A stretch of 64,000 bases of DNA from Neobacillus sp. DY30 (GCF_030123065.1 NZ_CP126093.1:376001-440000), one strand, 5' to 3'; shown: positions 53,883 through 62,672, counted from the first letter of the stretch. The notes: a model not told the origin generated them from the letters alone. Program-made: numbers and translations.

Positions 53883-54079
53883 TATTGACCTTTCATTTGG
53901 TAAAGCTGTCATAATATGTCTGAAGTAATCTCTCGGTTATTTTGATTAGAAAGAAGCCTTTTTAATAGTCCCTATAACATAAATCCATTAACAGAGCCTT
54001 TTATGCTACTATTTTATCTGGAATCAAAAATATTTTTAAAAAAAGTGTAGGGTTTGTAACAATCATCTCGTCTATTAAG

Positions 54080-54655
54080 GTGAAGGTCAGGAGAAAGGGG
54101 GAGAGTGCGATTAGTGATTCAGCTTTAATACAAAATGTGATGGACGGCAGTGACCATGCCTTCAGGCTTTTGGTTGAGAAGTACCGTAATGACGTGTTCC
54201 GGACCGTCTATGCTGTACTTCGTGATCAAAAGGAAGCAGAGGATGCCGCTCAAGAAGTATTTATGAAGATTTATTCCTCTCTCTCCCAATATGAGAATCA
54301 AGGCTTTAAGACTTGGATGACTAGGATAGCTGTTAATCATGCAATCGATATAAAAAGAAGGCAAGCACGAAGAAAAGAAGAAGTGATGGAGGCATTGGAG
54401 CAGGAGGTGCTGGGCACTCCAAAGGATGGGGTTGAGAAAGAAATAATTGTTAATGAAAGACGAAAGCTTGTACGAAATAGACTTAATGAGCTTCCTGAGA
54501 ATTATCGGGATGTCATCTATGGTTTCTATATAGCGGAAAAAAGTTATCAGCAGATGGCTGAAGAACAGAATGTTCAGGTAAAAACAATTGAAACAAAGCT
54601 TTATAGGGCACGTGTATGGATGAAAAAGAATTGGAAGGAGGACGATTTTTCATGA
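54080..54655 (+). CDS. ECF-type RNA polymerase sigma factor (SigY-like)
   Basis: This sigma-70 family protein of up to 191 residues has only regions 2 and 4, as in ECF sigmas. Region 2 is FRLLVEKYRNDVFRTVYAVL with EAEDAAQEVFMKIYSSLSQY and FKTWMTRIAVNHAIDIKRR. Region 4 is LNELPENYRDVIYGFYIAEK with YQQMAEEQNVQVKTIETKLY. Reading from GTG 54080 lacks a ribosome-binding site. AAAGGGGGAG stands six bases before an ATT at 54110, which would give a 181-residue protein with a normal family N-terminus and is the likelier start. It directly precedes its anti-sigma gene with a 4-bp overlap. Confidence 0.88.
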   Translation: MKVRRKGESAISDSALIQNVMDGSDHAFRLLVEKYRNDVFRTVYAVLRDQKEAEDAAQEVFMKIYSSLSQYENQGFKTWMTRIAVNHAIDIKRRQARRKEEVMEALEQEVLGTPKDGVEKEIIVNERRKLVRNRLNELPENYRDVIYGFYIAEKSYQQMAEEQNVQVKTIETKLYRARVWMKKNWKEDDFS

Positions 54656-55134
54656 AGCATTTTCGTTATGATGAGTGGTTGAGCTATGTAAGAGACGAAG
54701 TTAGCGGGAAGACCCGAGAGGAACTTGAAAGTCATCTATATACTTGTGATCAATGTCTTGAACATTACCTATTAGCTGTCTCAGAACATGAATCATCACT
54801 TCCAGTTCTTTCAGATGAGAACAGCTTTACAGACCTGGTAATGGCGGAGGTTTCTAAACAAAAAGAATTCAATGAACAACCGCCAGTGGTGAAACAGTCT
54901 GTAAAAAAGAAAAAGCCTTTCTATCAACAGGCCGCTTTTCACTATTTCATTGCAGCTGCTGCAACATTATTGCTTACTTTTTCAGGAGTGTTCCAATCAC
55001 TTGCTGCCTATGCAGGTGCTATAGAGGCACCGCAGTATAGTAAGGAAAAAAAGCCTACGGTTACAGAGGGTGTTATTGATAAAACATTTGCATGGATGGA
55101 TTCTTTAGAGAAAAAGGAGGCAAATAAAAAATGA
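54652..55134 (+). CDS. Zinc-finger anti-sigma factor
   Basis: This is a 160-residue single-pass membrane protein. The cytosolic N-terminal part has the zf-HC2 anti-sigma motif HLYTCDQCLEHYL (H-x3-C-x2-C) at about 30-42 that grips the sigma factor. A linker with many Lys residues follows, then a transmembrane helix (YFIAAAATLLLTFSGVF, about 102-118) and a short extracellular tail. It overlaps the sigma gene by 4 bp and the next gene by 4 bp (ATGA). A signal should release or degrade it to free the sigma factor. Confidence 0.88.
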   Translation: MKHFRYDEWLSYVRDEVSGKTREELESHLYTCDQCLEHYLLAVSEHESSLPVLSDENSFTDLVMAEVSKQKEFNEQPPVVKQSVKKKKPFYQQAAFHYFIAAAATLLLTFSGVFQSLAAYAGAIEAPQYSKEKKPTVTEGVIDKTFAWMDSLEKKEANKK

Positions 55135-56207
55135 AAAGTTCTACGAAGGCGTTAACTCTATCGTTATTTCCTGGCCTCGGTCATATATATTTCGGCAATA
55201 TGTTTCGGGGAGTTTTTTATCTATTGTCTGTAGTTAGTTTAGCTTTCTGTACGGTGATCTGGCTGATGGGCAACAATGGGCAATTAGCAGTATTGTTCTT
55301 TATGATAGGTATCTTTATTTACTTGGTAAGCTTTATTGATATGGGGGTGCAAATCTCTAAACAAAAGAAATCGTTAAAAGCTGCCAATCCTGATGTTCCT
55401 AATTCAGTAGTAACACAAGAGTCTGAAAGGTTCTATACAATTGCGTTGTCGTTTGTACCAGGTCTCGGCCATTTCCAGCTTGGGCTAATGAATCGCGGTT
55501 TAACATTGTTAGCAGCTTTCTTAGGGCTGGCTGTGATGGTGATCTTTGTTACGGCGTTAAGCGGCCGCGGTGAGTTTATGGTGTTCTTGTTAGGACTGCC
55601 CATCATTTGGGTGTACGGGTTTTTTGACGCAGTGCAACAGGTAAGTAAGAAGCAGCGTGGCGAAGAACTTGTTGACCGTACTATTTTTGAAGATTTTGAA
55701 ACACGGAGAGAAGATGGAAAAAAGAGCAAATCGATTGCTACCTTCCTTTCGATTTTTCCTGGTGCAGGACACCTTTATCTAGGATTACAAAAACGCGGCA
55801 TTCAGTTAATGGCAGCGTTCCTGTTTTCCATCTATATTCTAGATATTTTACGCCTTGGGATCTTTTTGTTCCTGATTCCAATTATCTGGTTCTATAGCTT
55901 CTTTGATGCAATGCAGAAGGTATCCAAATACGGTGAGGAAGAAATGGAGGATGTTCCAATTATTTCTTACTTAATTAATCATCAAAAGTTGGTTGGAATT
56001 GGTTTAGTCGTAATGGGGCTCTATTACCTATTCATGAATGTGGTCATTCCCGTCTTTGCCCCGATGCTGTCTAATATGATCAATATAGATTTAATGTATT
56101 GGGTACAAAGTTATTTTCAAACGGGGATTGTATGTGTGCTGTTAATTGGCGGCGGCATTAAGCTTTTGGCCGGCAGCAAGCATAAGAGGGAGGAGAGAAA
56201 ATCATGA
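55131..56207 (+). CDS. Membrane protein with three TM2-like repeats
   Basis: The 358-residue protein has three internal copies of a motif P-G-x-G-H followed by Y/F-x-G and a hydrophobic hairpin: FPGLGHIYFGNMFRG at about 13-27, VPGLGHFQLGLMNRG at about 106-120, and FPGAGHLYLGLQKRG at about 208-222. Each copy precedes one or two hydrophobic helices. Two further helices lie near the C-terminus. This is a TM2-domain-like architecture, unusual for having three copies. The function is unknown. It overlaps the anti-sigma gene and the 30-residue gene by 4 bp each. Confidence 0.78.
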   Translation: MKSSTKALTLSLFPGLGHIYFGNMFRGVFYLLSVVSLAFCTVIWLMGNNGQLAVLFFMIGIFIYLVSFIDMGVQISKQKKSLKAANPDVPNSVVTQESERFYTIALSFVPGLGHFQLGLMNRGLTLLAAFLGLAVMVIFVTALSGRGEFMVFLLGLPIIWVYGFFDAVQQVSKKQRGEELVDRTIFEDFETRREDGKKSKSIATFLSIFPGAGHLYLGLQKRGIQLMAAFLFSIYILDILRLGIFLFLIPIIWFYSFFDAMQKVSKYGEEEMEDVPIISYLINHQKLVGIGLVVMGLYYLFMNVVIPVFAPMLSNMINIDLMYWVQSYFQTGIVCVLLIGGGIKLLAGSKHKREERKS

Positions 56208-56296
56208 AAAGGTGGAAAAACACGATTACAGGGGTGCTCTTAATCGGGGCAGGAATTGGCTTCCTTTTTAGAAAAAGAAAGGAGGAACAGGCATGA
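56204..56296 (+). CDS. 30-residue membrane microprotein
   Basis: This short gene encodes MKRWKNTITGVLLIGAGIGF followed by LFRKRKEEQA. It has a basic start, a short hydrophobic helix with glycines, and a basic end, as in single-pass membrane microproteins. The ATG overlaps the stop of the upstream gene (ATGA), and its own TGA overlaps the ATG of the next gene. GGGAGGAG stands eight bases before its start. The exact fit between two coupled genes makes it more likely to be real than a chance frame. Its function is unknown. Confidence 0.68.
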   Translation: MKRWKNTITGVLLIGAGIGFLFRKRKEEQA

Positions 56297-57204
56297 GAAC
56301 ATGGCGTGTTGGTACGTTTTCGATGGGGGCCTCGCTTCTTTTACTAGGTCTCTTCCTGTTTCTTTCAAGGTTTTTAGGATTGGATCTTGTCCATGTGATG
56401 TCGGCATGGTGGCCGGTACTATTAATTGTTCTTGGGAGTGAAATTCTACTCTACTTATTCTTCTCGAAACAGGAGAAGCCAATTTTAAAGTATGATTTTG
56501 TCAGTATCCTCTTTGTTGGGTTGCTCGGAATGGCAGGAATACTGTTTGCTACTCTTAGTGCAACCGGTATTATGGGGAAAGTGGAGGAAGTGGTTGCCAG
56601 GGAAGAACGTTCCTTTGAGCTGCCGGACTTCTCCTATCAAGTGGATGATAGGATTAAACGAGTTGTCGTGAGGACAGTCGCCTACCAAACCACGATTGAA
56701 GCAACTGAAGAAAAAGAGGTATCGATGTTTGGGACTTACAGGACACAGACCGCTAAAAAGGAGAAGCTCTTAGCGAGTGCCAATGATTATGTGTATGCAA
56801 AAAGAAAGGGAGATACTCTTTATATAAACGTTAAGACACTTCCGAACGAATTGGGTCCTTTTTATAGTCATCGTGAAGTTGCTTCAACCATTCTTATTCC
56901 TAGGGATGTGGAGCTTGAGGTAATTAGTACCGGAGCAGACATTACGTTAAACCCAAGGGAACTCGAGAATCATTGGAATATTAAAGGTGTATCGTCACTA
57001 GATATTAAGGTTGCTGAAACGAGCAACTTGAGTGTTCAGGCGGTTGACGTAGATGGAGTTAATGGTGCGGACGGCGCATGGAATATTACAAAAGAAGGTG
57101 ATCCTAATCTGGGTGACCGTGTAGACGCTGTACACAAGTCTGGTGAGGGTAAGTACCATATTACCATTTCGAATACACATTATGTTAGCTTAAATCGTAA
57201 TTAG
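56293..57204 (+). CDS. LiaF-like membrane protein with beta-rich extracellular domain
   Basis: This is a 303-residue protein. Helices at about 8-27, 35-53 and 65-90 (MGASLLLLGLFLFLSRF, VHVMSAWWPVLLIVLG, FVSILFVGLLGMAGILFATL) include the WWPVLLI motif seen in LiaI-LiaF-like proteins. The rest is a beta-strand-rich region (VVVRTVAYQTTIEATEEK, VISTGADITLNP, SSLDIKVAETSNLSVQAVD) of the adhesin-like DUF4097 type. Such proteins often sense or respond to envelope stress. It is the last gene of the sigma-factor operon, overlapping the microprotein. GAAAGGAGG precedes the start. Confidence 0.75.
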   Translation: MRTWRVGTFSMGASLLLLGLFLFLSRFLGLDLVHVMSAWWPVLLIVLGSEILLYLFFSKQEKPILKYDFVSILFVGLLGMAGILFATLSATGIMGKVEEVVAREERSFELPDFSYQVDDRIKRVVVRTVAYQTTIEATEEKEVSMFGTYRTQTAKKEKLLASANDYVYAKRKGDTLYINVKTLPNELGPFYSHREVASTILIPRDVELEVISTGADITLNPRELENHWNIKGVSSLDIKVAETSNLSVQAVDVDGVNGADGAWNITKEGDPNLGDRVDAVHKSGEGKYHITISNTHYVSLNRN

Positions 57205-57220
57205 TTCAGCATTTTACTTT

Positions 57221-57248
57221 TTGCAAATTAATAAAAAAAAGGTATGAT
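57221..57248 (+). promoter_or_regulatory. Probable dagK promoter
   Basis: TTGCAA and TATGAT are separated by 16 bp, giving a start near 57255 and a leader of about 125 nt. The first bases of the leader (GACGGC at 57253-57258) are complementary to GCCGTC at 57337-57342. Confidence 0.6.
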
Positions 57249-57381
57249 AGTAGACGGCAGAGATATGGACAGAATAATATTTGTGTCTTGGGTTAATAAT
57301 TGTAAGCCAAGGGGTAAATTGGTAGAATATAGAAGGGCCGTCAATGCCATCTAATGATTTCAAAAAATAGGATGATGAATG

Positions 57382-58323
57382 ATGAAACGAGCAAGGTTAA
57401 TATATAATCCTACTTCAGGGCGGGAAATTCTTAAACGCCATCTAGCAGAAATACTAGAGAAACTTGAGATTGCCGGATATGAAGCCTCTTGTCATGCGAC
57501 CACTGGTGCTGGAGATGCGACGGCTGCCGCTCGGATAGCAGTAGAACGACAATATGATGTTGTCATAGCTGCTGGAGGTGACGGTACCATTAATGAAGTG
57601 GTTAACGGGCTTGCAGAGCAGGAGTACCGTCCCAAATTAGGTATTATTCCTTCAGGTACAACAAATGATTTTGCGAGAGCACTGCATATACCAAGAGATA
57701 TTGGTGCAGCGGTTGATATTATTACAAAAGGTGATCGAATTCCGGTGGATATTGGTCGAATCAATGACCGTTATTTTATCAATATCGCCGGCGGCGGGAG
57801 AATCACGGAGCTTACATACGAAGTTCCAAGTAAACTAAAGACGATGCTTGGGCAGCTTGCCTACTATCTAAAAGGCATGGAAATGCTCCCTTCGATTAAG
57901 GCGTCAGATATAAGTATCGAGTATGATGGCAAGCTTTTTGAAGGGGAAGCGATGTTGTTCCTTGTAGGGCTGACGAATTCAATCGGCGGCTTTGAAAAGA
58001 TTGCTCCTGATTCTTCGATTAATGATGGACTATTTTCATTACTTATCTTGAAAAAAATTAACTTGGCGGAGTTTATTCGAGTTGCAACGCTGGCCATTCG
58101 AGGTGAGCATGTGAATGATCCCAATGTGATTTATGCTAAAGCGAGCCGGATTAAAGTACATTCTAATGAAAAGGTACAATTGAATCTTGATGGTGAATTT
58201 GGCGGATTACTGCCTGCAGAGTTTGCAAACTTGTACAGGCATTTGGAAGTATTTGTTCCCCTTGATGACATCCGTCCACTCGATAAACCAACCGATTGGG
58301 TACCGGGACAGAGATATAGCTGA
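57382..58323 (+). CDS. dagK: Diacylglycerol kinase (DgkB/YerQ type)
   Basis: This cytosolic, membrane-associated lipid kinase phosphorylates diacylglycerol to phosphatidic acid and recycles lipid from teichoic-acid synthesis. The 313-residue protein starts MKRARLIYNPTSGRE, as in the family. The catalytic GGDGTINEVVNGL is at about 67-79, the glycine loop IIPSGTTNDFARAL near 95-108, and LNLDGEFGGLLPAEF near the C-terminus. ATGATG gives two adjacent start choices; the second matches the family. Its place before rlmCD is the same as in Bacillus subtilis. Confidence 0.95.
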   Translation: MKRARLIYNPTSGREILKRHLAEILEKLEIAGYEASCHATTGAGDATAAARIAVERQYDVVIAAGGDGTINEVVNGLAEQEYRPKLGIIPSGTTNDFARALHIPRDIGAAVDIITKGDRIPVDIGRINDRYFINIAGGGRITELTYEVPSKLKTMLGQLAYYLKGMEMLPSIKASDISIEYDGKLFEGEAMLFLVGLTNSIGGFEKIAPDSSINDGLFSLLILKKINLAEFIRVATLAIRGEHVNDPNVIYAKASRIKVHSNEKVQLNLDGEFGGLLPAEFANLYRHLEVFVPLDDIRPLDKPTDWVPGQRYS

Positions 58324-58324
58324 T

Positions 58325-58358
58325 AAAGTTCGTTCCATTGAGGAGCGGACTTTTTTAT
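58325..58358 (+). terminator. Terminator after dagK
   Basis: AAAGTTCGTTCC and GGAGCGGACTTT pair (with two G-T pairs) around ATTGA and run into a T-stretch. Confidence 0.82.
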
Positions 58359-58424
58359 TTAGAGGAAAAAAAACTTTGGTACAGAATAAATAAAATAATA
58401 AAGTACGAAAGAGGAGGCAGAGGA

Positions 58425-58976
58425 ATGGAAAAAAAGGCACTCATTAATATTGATTTTACATATGACTTTGTTGCGGATGCAGGGGCATTAACCTGCGGGA
58501 AGCCGGGGCAGCAAATTGAGGAGAGACTGGTCCATATCACACGAGAGTTTATCGAAGACGGCAGCTATGTGGTTTTTGCGGTCGACGTTCATGATAAAGG
58601 AGACTCTTTTCATCCCGAGACAAAACTTTTTCCGCCTCATAATATTCGCGGTACTTCAGGAAGAGATTTGTTTGGCGGACTGCAGGTTCTATATGAGGAG
58701 AATAAAGAGCGCGAAAACGTATATTTCATGGATAAAACAAGATACTCCGCTTTCGCTGGCACCGACCTTGAAATTAAGCTGCGGGAACGGGGAATAACCG
58801 AGCTGCACCTCGTTGGGGTTTGCACAGATATTTGTGTTCTTCACACTGCTGTAGATGCCTACAATAAGGGATTTAAAATCGTTGTTTATGAAGATGCAGT
58901 TGCTTCATTTAATCAAAAAGGGCATGAATGGGCATTAGGACACTTTGAACAATCACTTGGAGCGCTGGTGAAATAG
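58425..58976 (+). CDS. pncA: Nicotinamidase (cysteine hydrolase family)
   Basis: PncA hydrolyses nicotinamide to nicotinate for NAD salvage. The 183-residue protein has the triad of the isochorismatase-like family: Asp in NIDFTYDF (about 8-15), Lys in MDKTRYSAF, and Cys in GVCTDICVLHTA (about 131-142). A metal-binding segment DVHDKGDSFHPE (about 53-64) is present. A longer upstream reading lacks a ribosome-binding site; GGAGG is nine bases before this ATG. It is 58 bp before pncB, the next enzyme in the route. Confidence 0.93.
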   Translation: MEKKALINIDFTYDFVADAGALTCGKPGQQIEERLVHITREFIEDGSYVVFAVDVHDKGDSFHPETKLFPPHNIRGTSGRDLFGGLQVLYEENKERENVYFMDKTRYSAFAGTDLEIKLRERGITELHLVGVCTDICVLHTAVDAYNKGFKIVVYEDAVASFNQKGHEWALGHFEQSLGALVK

Positions 58977-59034
58977 TTTTTATAATGGTAAAATTATTAA
59001 ATATGTTGAAAAAGTAGTTGTTCGGAGGGTTAGA

Positions 59035-60501
59035 ATGAAAAACATTTATCAGGATGATAGCTTAGCACTGCATACTGATCTATACCAGATCAATATGGTA
59101 GAAACGTATTGGAGAGACGGAAGATATAATAAACGTGCAGTGTTTGAATTGTTTTTCCGTAAGCTCCCTTTTGGGAATGGATATGCTGTATTCGCTGGCT
59201 TGGAAAAAGTCATTCAATTTATCCAGAACTTCCGTTTTTCAGATGATGATCTGGAATATTTAAAAAACGAAGTAGGCTACCAGGATGACTTTTTAGAATA
59301 TTTAAGGGACTTGCGCTTTACGGGTACCATTCGCTGTATGAGAGAAGGCGAGTTAGTTTTTGGAAATGAGCCGATTTTGAGCGTAGATGCCCCGCTTTGT
59401 GAAGCGCAGTTAATTGAAACGGCACTATTAAACATCATTAATTATCAAACATTAATAGCGACCAAAGCCTCTCGTATTAAGCAGGTTCTCGGCAGCGAAA
59501 TTGCAATGGAATTTGGTACCCGCCGAGCTCAAGAAATGGACGCTGCTATATGGGGTACAAGAGCGGCTTACCTAGCAGGTTTTGATGGAACCAGTAATGT
59601 ACGCGCGGGTAAATTATTTCAAATTCCCGTTTCAGGTACACACGCCCACTCAATGGTCCAAGCGTATAAGGACGAATATATCGCATTTAAAAAGTATGCT
59701 GAGTCTCATAAGGATTGTGTCTTTTTGGTTGATACATATGATACCCTGCGTTTGGGGGTTCCAAATGCTATTAAAGTGGCCAAAGAAATGGGCGATTCTA
59801 TCAACTTTATAGGAATCCGTTTGGACAGCGGTGACCTTGCCTATCTTTCAAAGGAAGCACGAAAATTGCTCGATGAAGCAGGGTTTAAGGATGCAAAAAT
59901 CTTTGCATCAAGTGACCTCGACGAGTATACCATTCTCAACTTGAAAGCACAGGGTGCAAAAATTGACAGCTGGGGAATTGGGACTAAACTGATTACGGCA
60001 TATGAACAGGCAGCATTAGGGGCAGTCTATAAGATTGTTTCGATAGAAGATGATAACGGCAAAATGGAGGATACGATAAAAATCTCTTCCAATCCAGTAA
60101 AAGTGACGACTCCTGGGATTAAGAAAATTTACCGTATCATTAATAATAAGAATAACCATGCTGAAGGAGACTACATTGCGCTCGAGGATGAAAAATTGCC
60201 AGAAAAGCGCCTGAGAATGTTCCACCCTACGCATACTTACATGAATAAGATTGTGACAAACTTTACCGCTAAAGATCTTCATGAAGTGATTTTTTCAAAA
60301 GGTGAGCTTGTCTATGAAATGCCATGTTTGGAAGAATCACGTGAATATGTTAAGCAAAATCTGGCTGCCCTTTGGGATGAATATAAACGTACGATGAACC
60401 CCGAGGAATATCCAGTCGACCTTAGCCAAAAATGCTGGGATAACAAAATGAGAAATATAGAAGAAGTAAAAGAAAAAGTGGCTGAAATGAAGGCAGAATA
60501 G
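59035..60501 (+). CDS. pncB: Nicotinate phosphoribosyltransferase
   Basis: PncB joins nicotinate to PRPP, giving nicotinate mononucleotide; it follows PncA in NAD salvage. The 488-residue protein shows LHTDLYQINMVETYW at the start, EFGTRRAQEMDAAIWGTRAA near 162-181, the segment PVSGTHAHSMVQAY holding the His that is phosphorylated in this family, and the C-terminal cysteine-containing region. CGGAGGG precedes the ATG, and a terminator follows. Confidence 0.95.
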   Translation: MKNIYQDDSLALHTDLYQINMVETYWRDGRYNKRAVFELFFRKLPFGNGYAVFAGLEKVIQFIQNFRFSDDDLEYLKNEVGYQDDFLEYLRDLRFTGTIRCMREGELVFGNEPILSVDAPLCEAQLIETALLNIINYQTLIATKASRIKQVLGSEIAMEFGTRRAQEMDAAIWGTRAAYLAGFDGTSNVRAGKLFQIPVSGTHAHSMVQAYKDEYIAFKKYAESHKDCVFLVDTYDTLRLGVPNAIKVAKEMGDSINFIGIRLDSGDLAYLSKEARKLLDEAGFKDAKIFASSDLDEYTILNLKAQGAKIDSWGIGTKLITAYEQAALGAVYKIVSIEDDNGKMEDTIKISSNPVKVTTPGIKKIYRIINNKNNHAEGDYIALEDEKLPEKRLRMFHPTHTYMNKIVTNFTAKDLHEVIFSKGELVYEMPCLEESREYVKQNLAALWDEYKRTMNPEEYPVDLSQKCWDNKMRNIEEVKEKVAEMKAE

Positions 60502-60509
60502 GTAAATGT

Positions 60510-60537
60510 AAAGGCACCCTAAGTGGGTGCCTTTTGT
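60510..60537 (+). terminator. Terminator after pncB
   Basis: AAAGGCACCC and GGGTGCCTTTT form a 10-bp stem around TAAGT. Confidence 0.9.
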
Positions 60538-60573
60538 ATGAAAAAAGAGGTTTGCATGATTTAAACTGAACTT

Positions 60574-60687
60574 TTATTTATTTTTAAAGAAATCCATGAA
60601 AGCATGGTAAATTTCTATACCTTGATAGGTAAGCATTCCTGCTGCTGTTAATGAAAATACTCCAATCATTAAGAAGCGAATCCACAT
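60574..60687 (-). CDS. Small membrane protein (37 aa)
   Basis: The ORF encodes MWIRFLMIGVFSLTAAGMLT followed by YQGIEIYHAFMDFFKNK. The first 20 residues form one hydrophobic helix, and the tail is amphipathic. AAGGAGG is eight bases before the ATG, a strong sign of translation. It follows the next minus-strand gene by 26 bp, so the two may form a small operon. The family is not recognised. Confidence 0.66.
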   Translation of the reverse strand: MWIRFLMIGVFSLTAAGMLTYQGIEIYHAFMDFFKNK

Positions 60688-60713
60688 TTTATTTTCCTCC
60701 TTATTGTAAGTTT

Positions 60714-61049
60714 CTAGCTTATCAAATGAGGAGGAGAGATCACATAATTGGATTGATGGAAAACTGGGGTAAGGAAAATGAATATCCTGTTGTGTATCCT
60801 TAAAAAGATTTTTTGAAGGATGACTACGATTAATGAAATTAGAATAAGTACACCCACAAAATGTAAATGAAATAAATGCTTTTGATCATCGTCGTTTTGG
60901 GATTTCATAATCGAATCATCAATCATCAGCACTGCTTTATCGGCATGATGGGATTGCGTAATTACATTAGAATGATGAAGAACAGTGAAGGATAAGAAAG
61001 TAAGGAGAAACACAATGGGTAAAATATTTAACTTCTTGATCGTAACCAC
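60714..61049 (-). CDS. Small membrane protein with His-rich loop
   Basis: This protein of about 108-111 residues has two hydrophobic helices: LPIVFLLTFLSFTVLHH near the start and FVGVLILISLIVVILQKIF at about 64-82. The segment between them has HHSN, QSHHAD and MIDDSIM, and HLFHLHF precedes the second helix; the histidines and acids might bind metal. The only usual start codon, GTG at 61049, lies inside the AAGGAGGTG ribosome-binding site. The codon at the correct distance (8 bases) is ATC. The protein is not recognised. It shares its upstream region with rlmCD. Confidence 0.55.
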   Translation of the reverse strand: MVTIKKLNILPIVFLLTFLSFTVLHHSNVITQSHHADKAVLMIDDSIMKSQNDDDQKHLFHLHFVGVLILISLIVVILQKIFLRIHNRIFIFLTPVFHQSNYVISPPHLIS

Positions 61050-61182
61050 CTCCTTATAACCGGATTGTTTTCATTATAAACACATTAGTTGTAATGTTAA
61101 ATTAAAATGCTCCGACATTTTACGCAGATAGTAAATGGTATACAATCAAATTATGGCTGATTTCGCAATTAGACTGGGTTTA

Positions 61183-61191
61183 TGATACAAT
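61183..61191 (+). promoter_or_regulatory. Extended -10 promoter of rlmCD
   Basis: TGATACAAT has the TGn extension plus TACAAT and lies about 34 bp before the rlmCD start; only a weak -35 (TCGCAA) is found 17 bp upstream. Confidence 0.55.
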
Positions 61192-61225
61192 CTTGCTAGT
61201 TAATTCGGAGCAAAGGAAGTAAATA

Positions 61226-62596
61226 ATGAAAAAAACAATACCGGTTAAAAAGAATGATTACATAGATGTGGTATTTGAGGATTTAACACATGATGGTACT
61301 GGAGTAGCGAAGGTGGATGGCTACCCATTATTCATACCAAACGGTCTGCCTGGTGAAAAGGCGCAGGTTAAAGTGATAAAAGTGAACAAAGGCTACGGGT
61401 TCGGGCGCTTAATTGAAATCTATGAAAAAAGTCCATACCGCGTAGAGATTCCTAGCAGCGAGACACACAAGTATGGCGGCTGTCAGCTAGAACACATCAG
61501 CTATGAAGGACAGCTGAAATATAAGGAGAATCAAGTGCGTCAGGTACTGACCAGAATTGGAAAACTAGAGGACGTGATTGTTCATCCAATTTTAGGGATG
61601 GACAACCCATGGCATTATCGAAATAAAGCACAGGTACCAGTCGGTGAAAAAGATGGTAAGCTGATTGCTGGATTTTTTAAGCCTAGAAGTCATGAAATCG
61701 TGGATACAGATGAGAGTCTAATCCAGCTGCCTGAAATTAATGAGGCAGTTAAAGCTGTAAAAGAAATTTGCAGCAGATTAGGGATATCTGCCTATCAAGA
61801 AGAATCACATAAAGGTATTCTTCGCCATATTATGGCTCGTTATGGACAACAAACAGGTGAGCTGATGGTTGTGCTGATTACCAGAACGAATGATATTCCA
61901 AACAAAAACAAATTGGTTGAGGAAATAATCGCACGCCTTCCTAAAGTGAAATCAATTGTACATAATGTGAATTCAAAGCGTACAAATGTAATCCTTGGCG
62001 AAAAAACAACGATCCTTTGGGGTAATGAAGTGATCTATGACTTAATAGGAGACGTTAAGTTTGCGATATCAGCTCTTTCTTTCTATCAGGTAAATCCTAT
62101 TCAAACGAAGGTCCTTTATGATAAGGCACTGGAATATGCAGGGCTAAGTGGGCAAGACTCAGTAATCGATGCATACTGCGGAATCGGAACAATATCACTG
62201 TTTTTAGCGCAAAAGGCAAAGAAGGTCTTTGGAGTAGAAGTTGTTCCAGAAGCGATTGAAGATGCGAAACGGAATGCAGAGATCAATGGTATGACAAATG
62301 TAGAGTTTGCAGCTGGGGAAGCAGAGGTTGTGATTCCAAAGTGGTATAAAGAGGGGAATTCGGCGGATGTGCTGGTTGTTGACCCTCCGCGTAAGGGCTG
62401 TGACGAAACGTTTTTGCAAACAATAATTGAAATGAAACCGAAAAAGGTAGTTTATGTATCCTGTAATCCAGCCACACTTGCGCGTGATTTACGGATTCTT
62501 GAAGATGGTGGTTATAAAACGGTCGAAGTTCAGCCTGTTGATATGTTTCCGCAGACGACGCACGTAGAAGTGGTCACTAGTATAGTCCTCCAATAA
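61226..62596 (+). CDS. rlmCD: 23S rRNA (uracil-5-)-methyltransferase RlmCD (YefA)
   Basis: This SAM-dependent enzyme methylates uridines of 23S rRNA; the Bacillus YefA type does both sites made by RlmC and RlmD in Gram-negatives. The 456-residue protein has an N-terminal TRAM domain ([20 protein letters not shown]), the SAM motif [14 protein letters not shown] at about 313-326, DPPRKGCDE, and the nucleophilic Cys in [12 protein letters not shown]. In the usual Fe-S region only one Cys is seen (KYGGCQLEH), so a 4Fe-4S cluster is doubtful. It ends the conserved backbone; the Wadjet gene starts 213 bp later. Confidence 0.93.
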   Translation: MKKTIPVKKNDYIDVVFEDLTHDGTGVAKVDGYPLFIPNGLPGEKAQVKVIKVNKGYGFGRLIEIYEKSPYRVEIPSSETHKYGGCQLEHISYEGQLKYKENQVRQVLTRIGKLEDVIVHPILGMDNPWHYRNKAQVPVGEKDGKLIAGFFKPRSHEIVDTDESLIQLPEINEAVKAVKEICSRLGISAYQEESHKGILRHIMARYGQQTGELMVVLITRTNDIPNKNKLVEEIIARLPKVKSIVHNVNSKRTNVILGEKTTILWGNEVIYDLIGDVKFAISALSFYQVNPIQTKVLYDKALEYAGLSGQDSVIDAYCGIGTISLFLAQKAKKVFGVEVVPEAIEDAKRNAEINGMTNVEFAAGEAEVVIPKWYKEGNSADVLVVDPPRKGCDETFLQTIIEMKPKKVVYVSCNPATLARDLRILEDGGYKTVEVQPVDMFPQTTHVEVVTSIVLQ

Positions 62597-62600
62597 ATAA

Positions 62601-62672
62601 AAAAGTGCCTGTACACCTGGAATTTGTCCATTTTATCGACTAAAACCGGGATGTGACATAGGCACTTATTTT
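62601..62672 (+). terminator. Probable terminator after rlmCD
   Basis: AAGTGCCT and AGGCACTT pair at the base of a long, imperfect hairpin, followed by ATTTTTTT. The long loop makes it less certain than other terminators here. Confidence 0.6.

Noticed and set aside
54050-54075. Autoregulatory ECF promoter (TGTAAC ... CGTC) before the sigma gene
   Set aside because: The two elements are only about 8 bp apart, whereas ECF promoters need about 16 bp.
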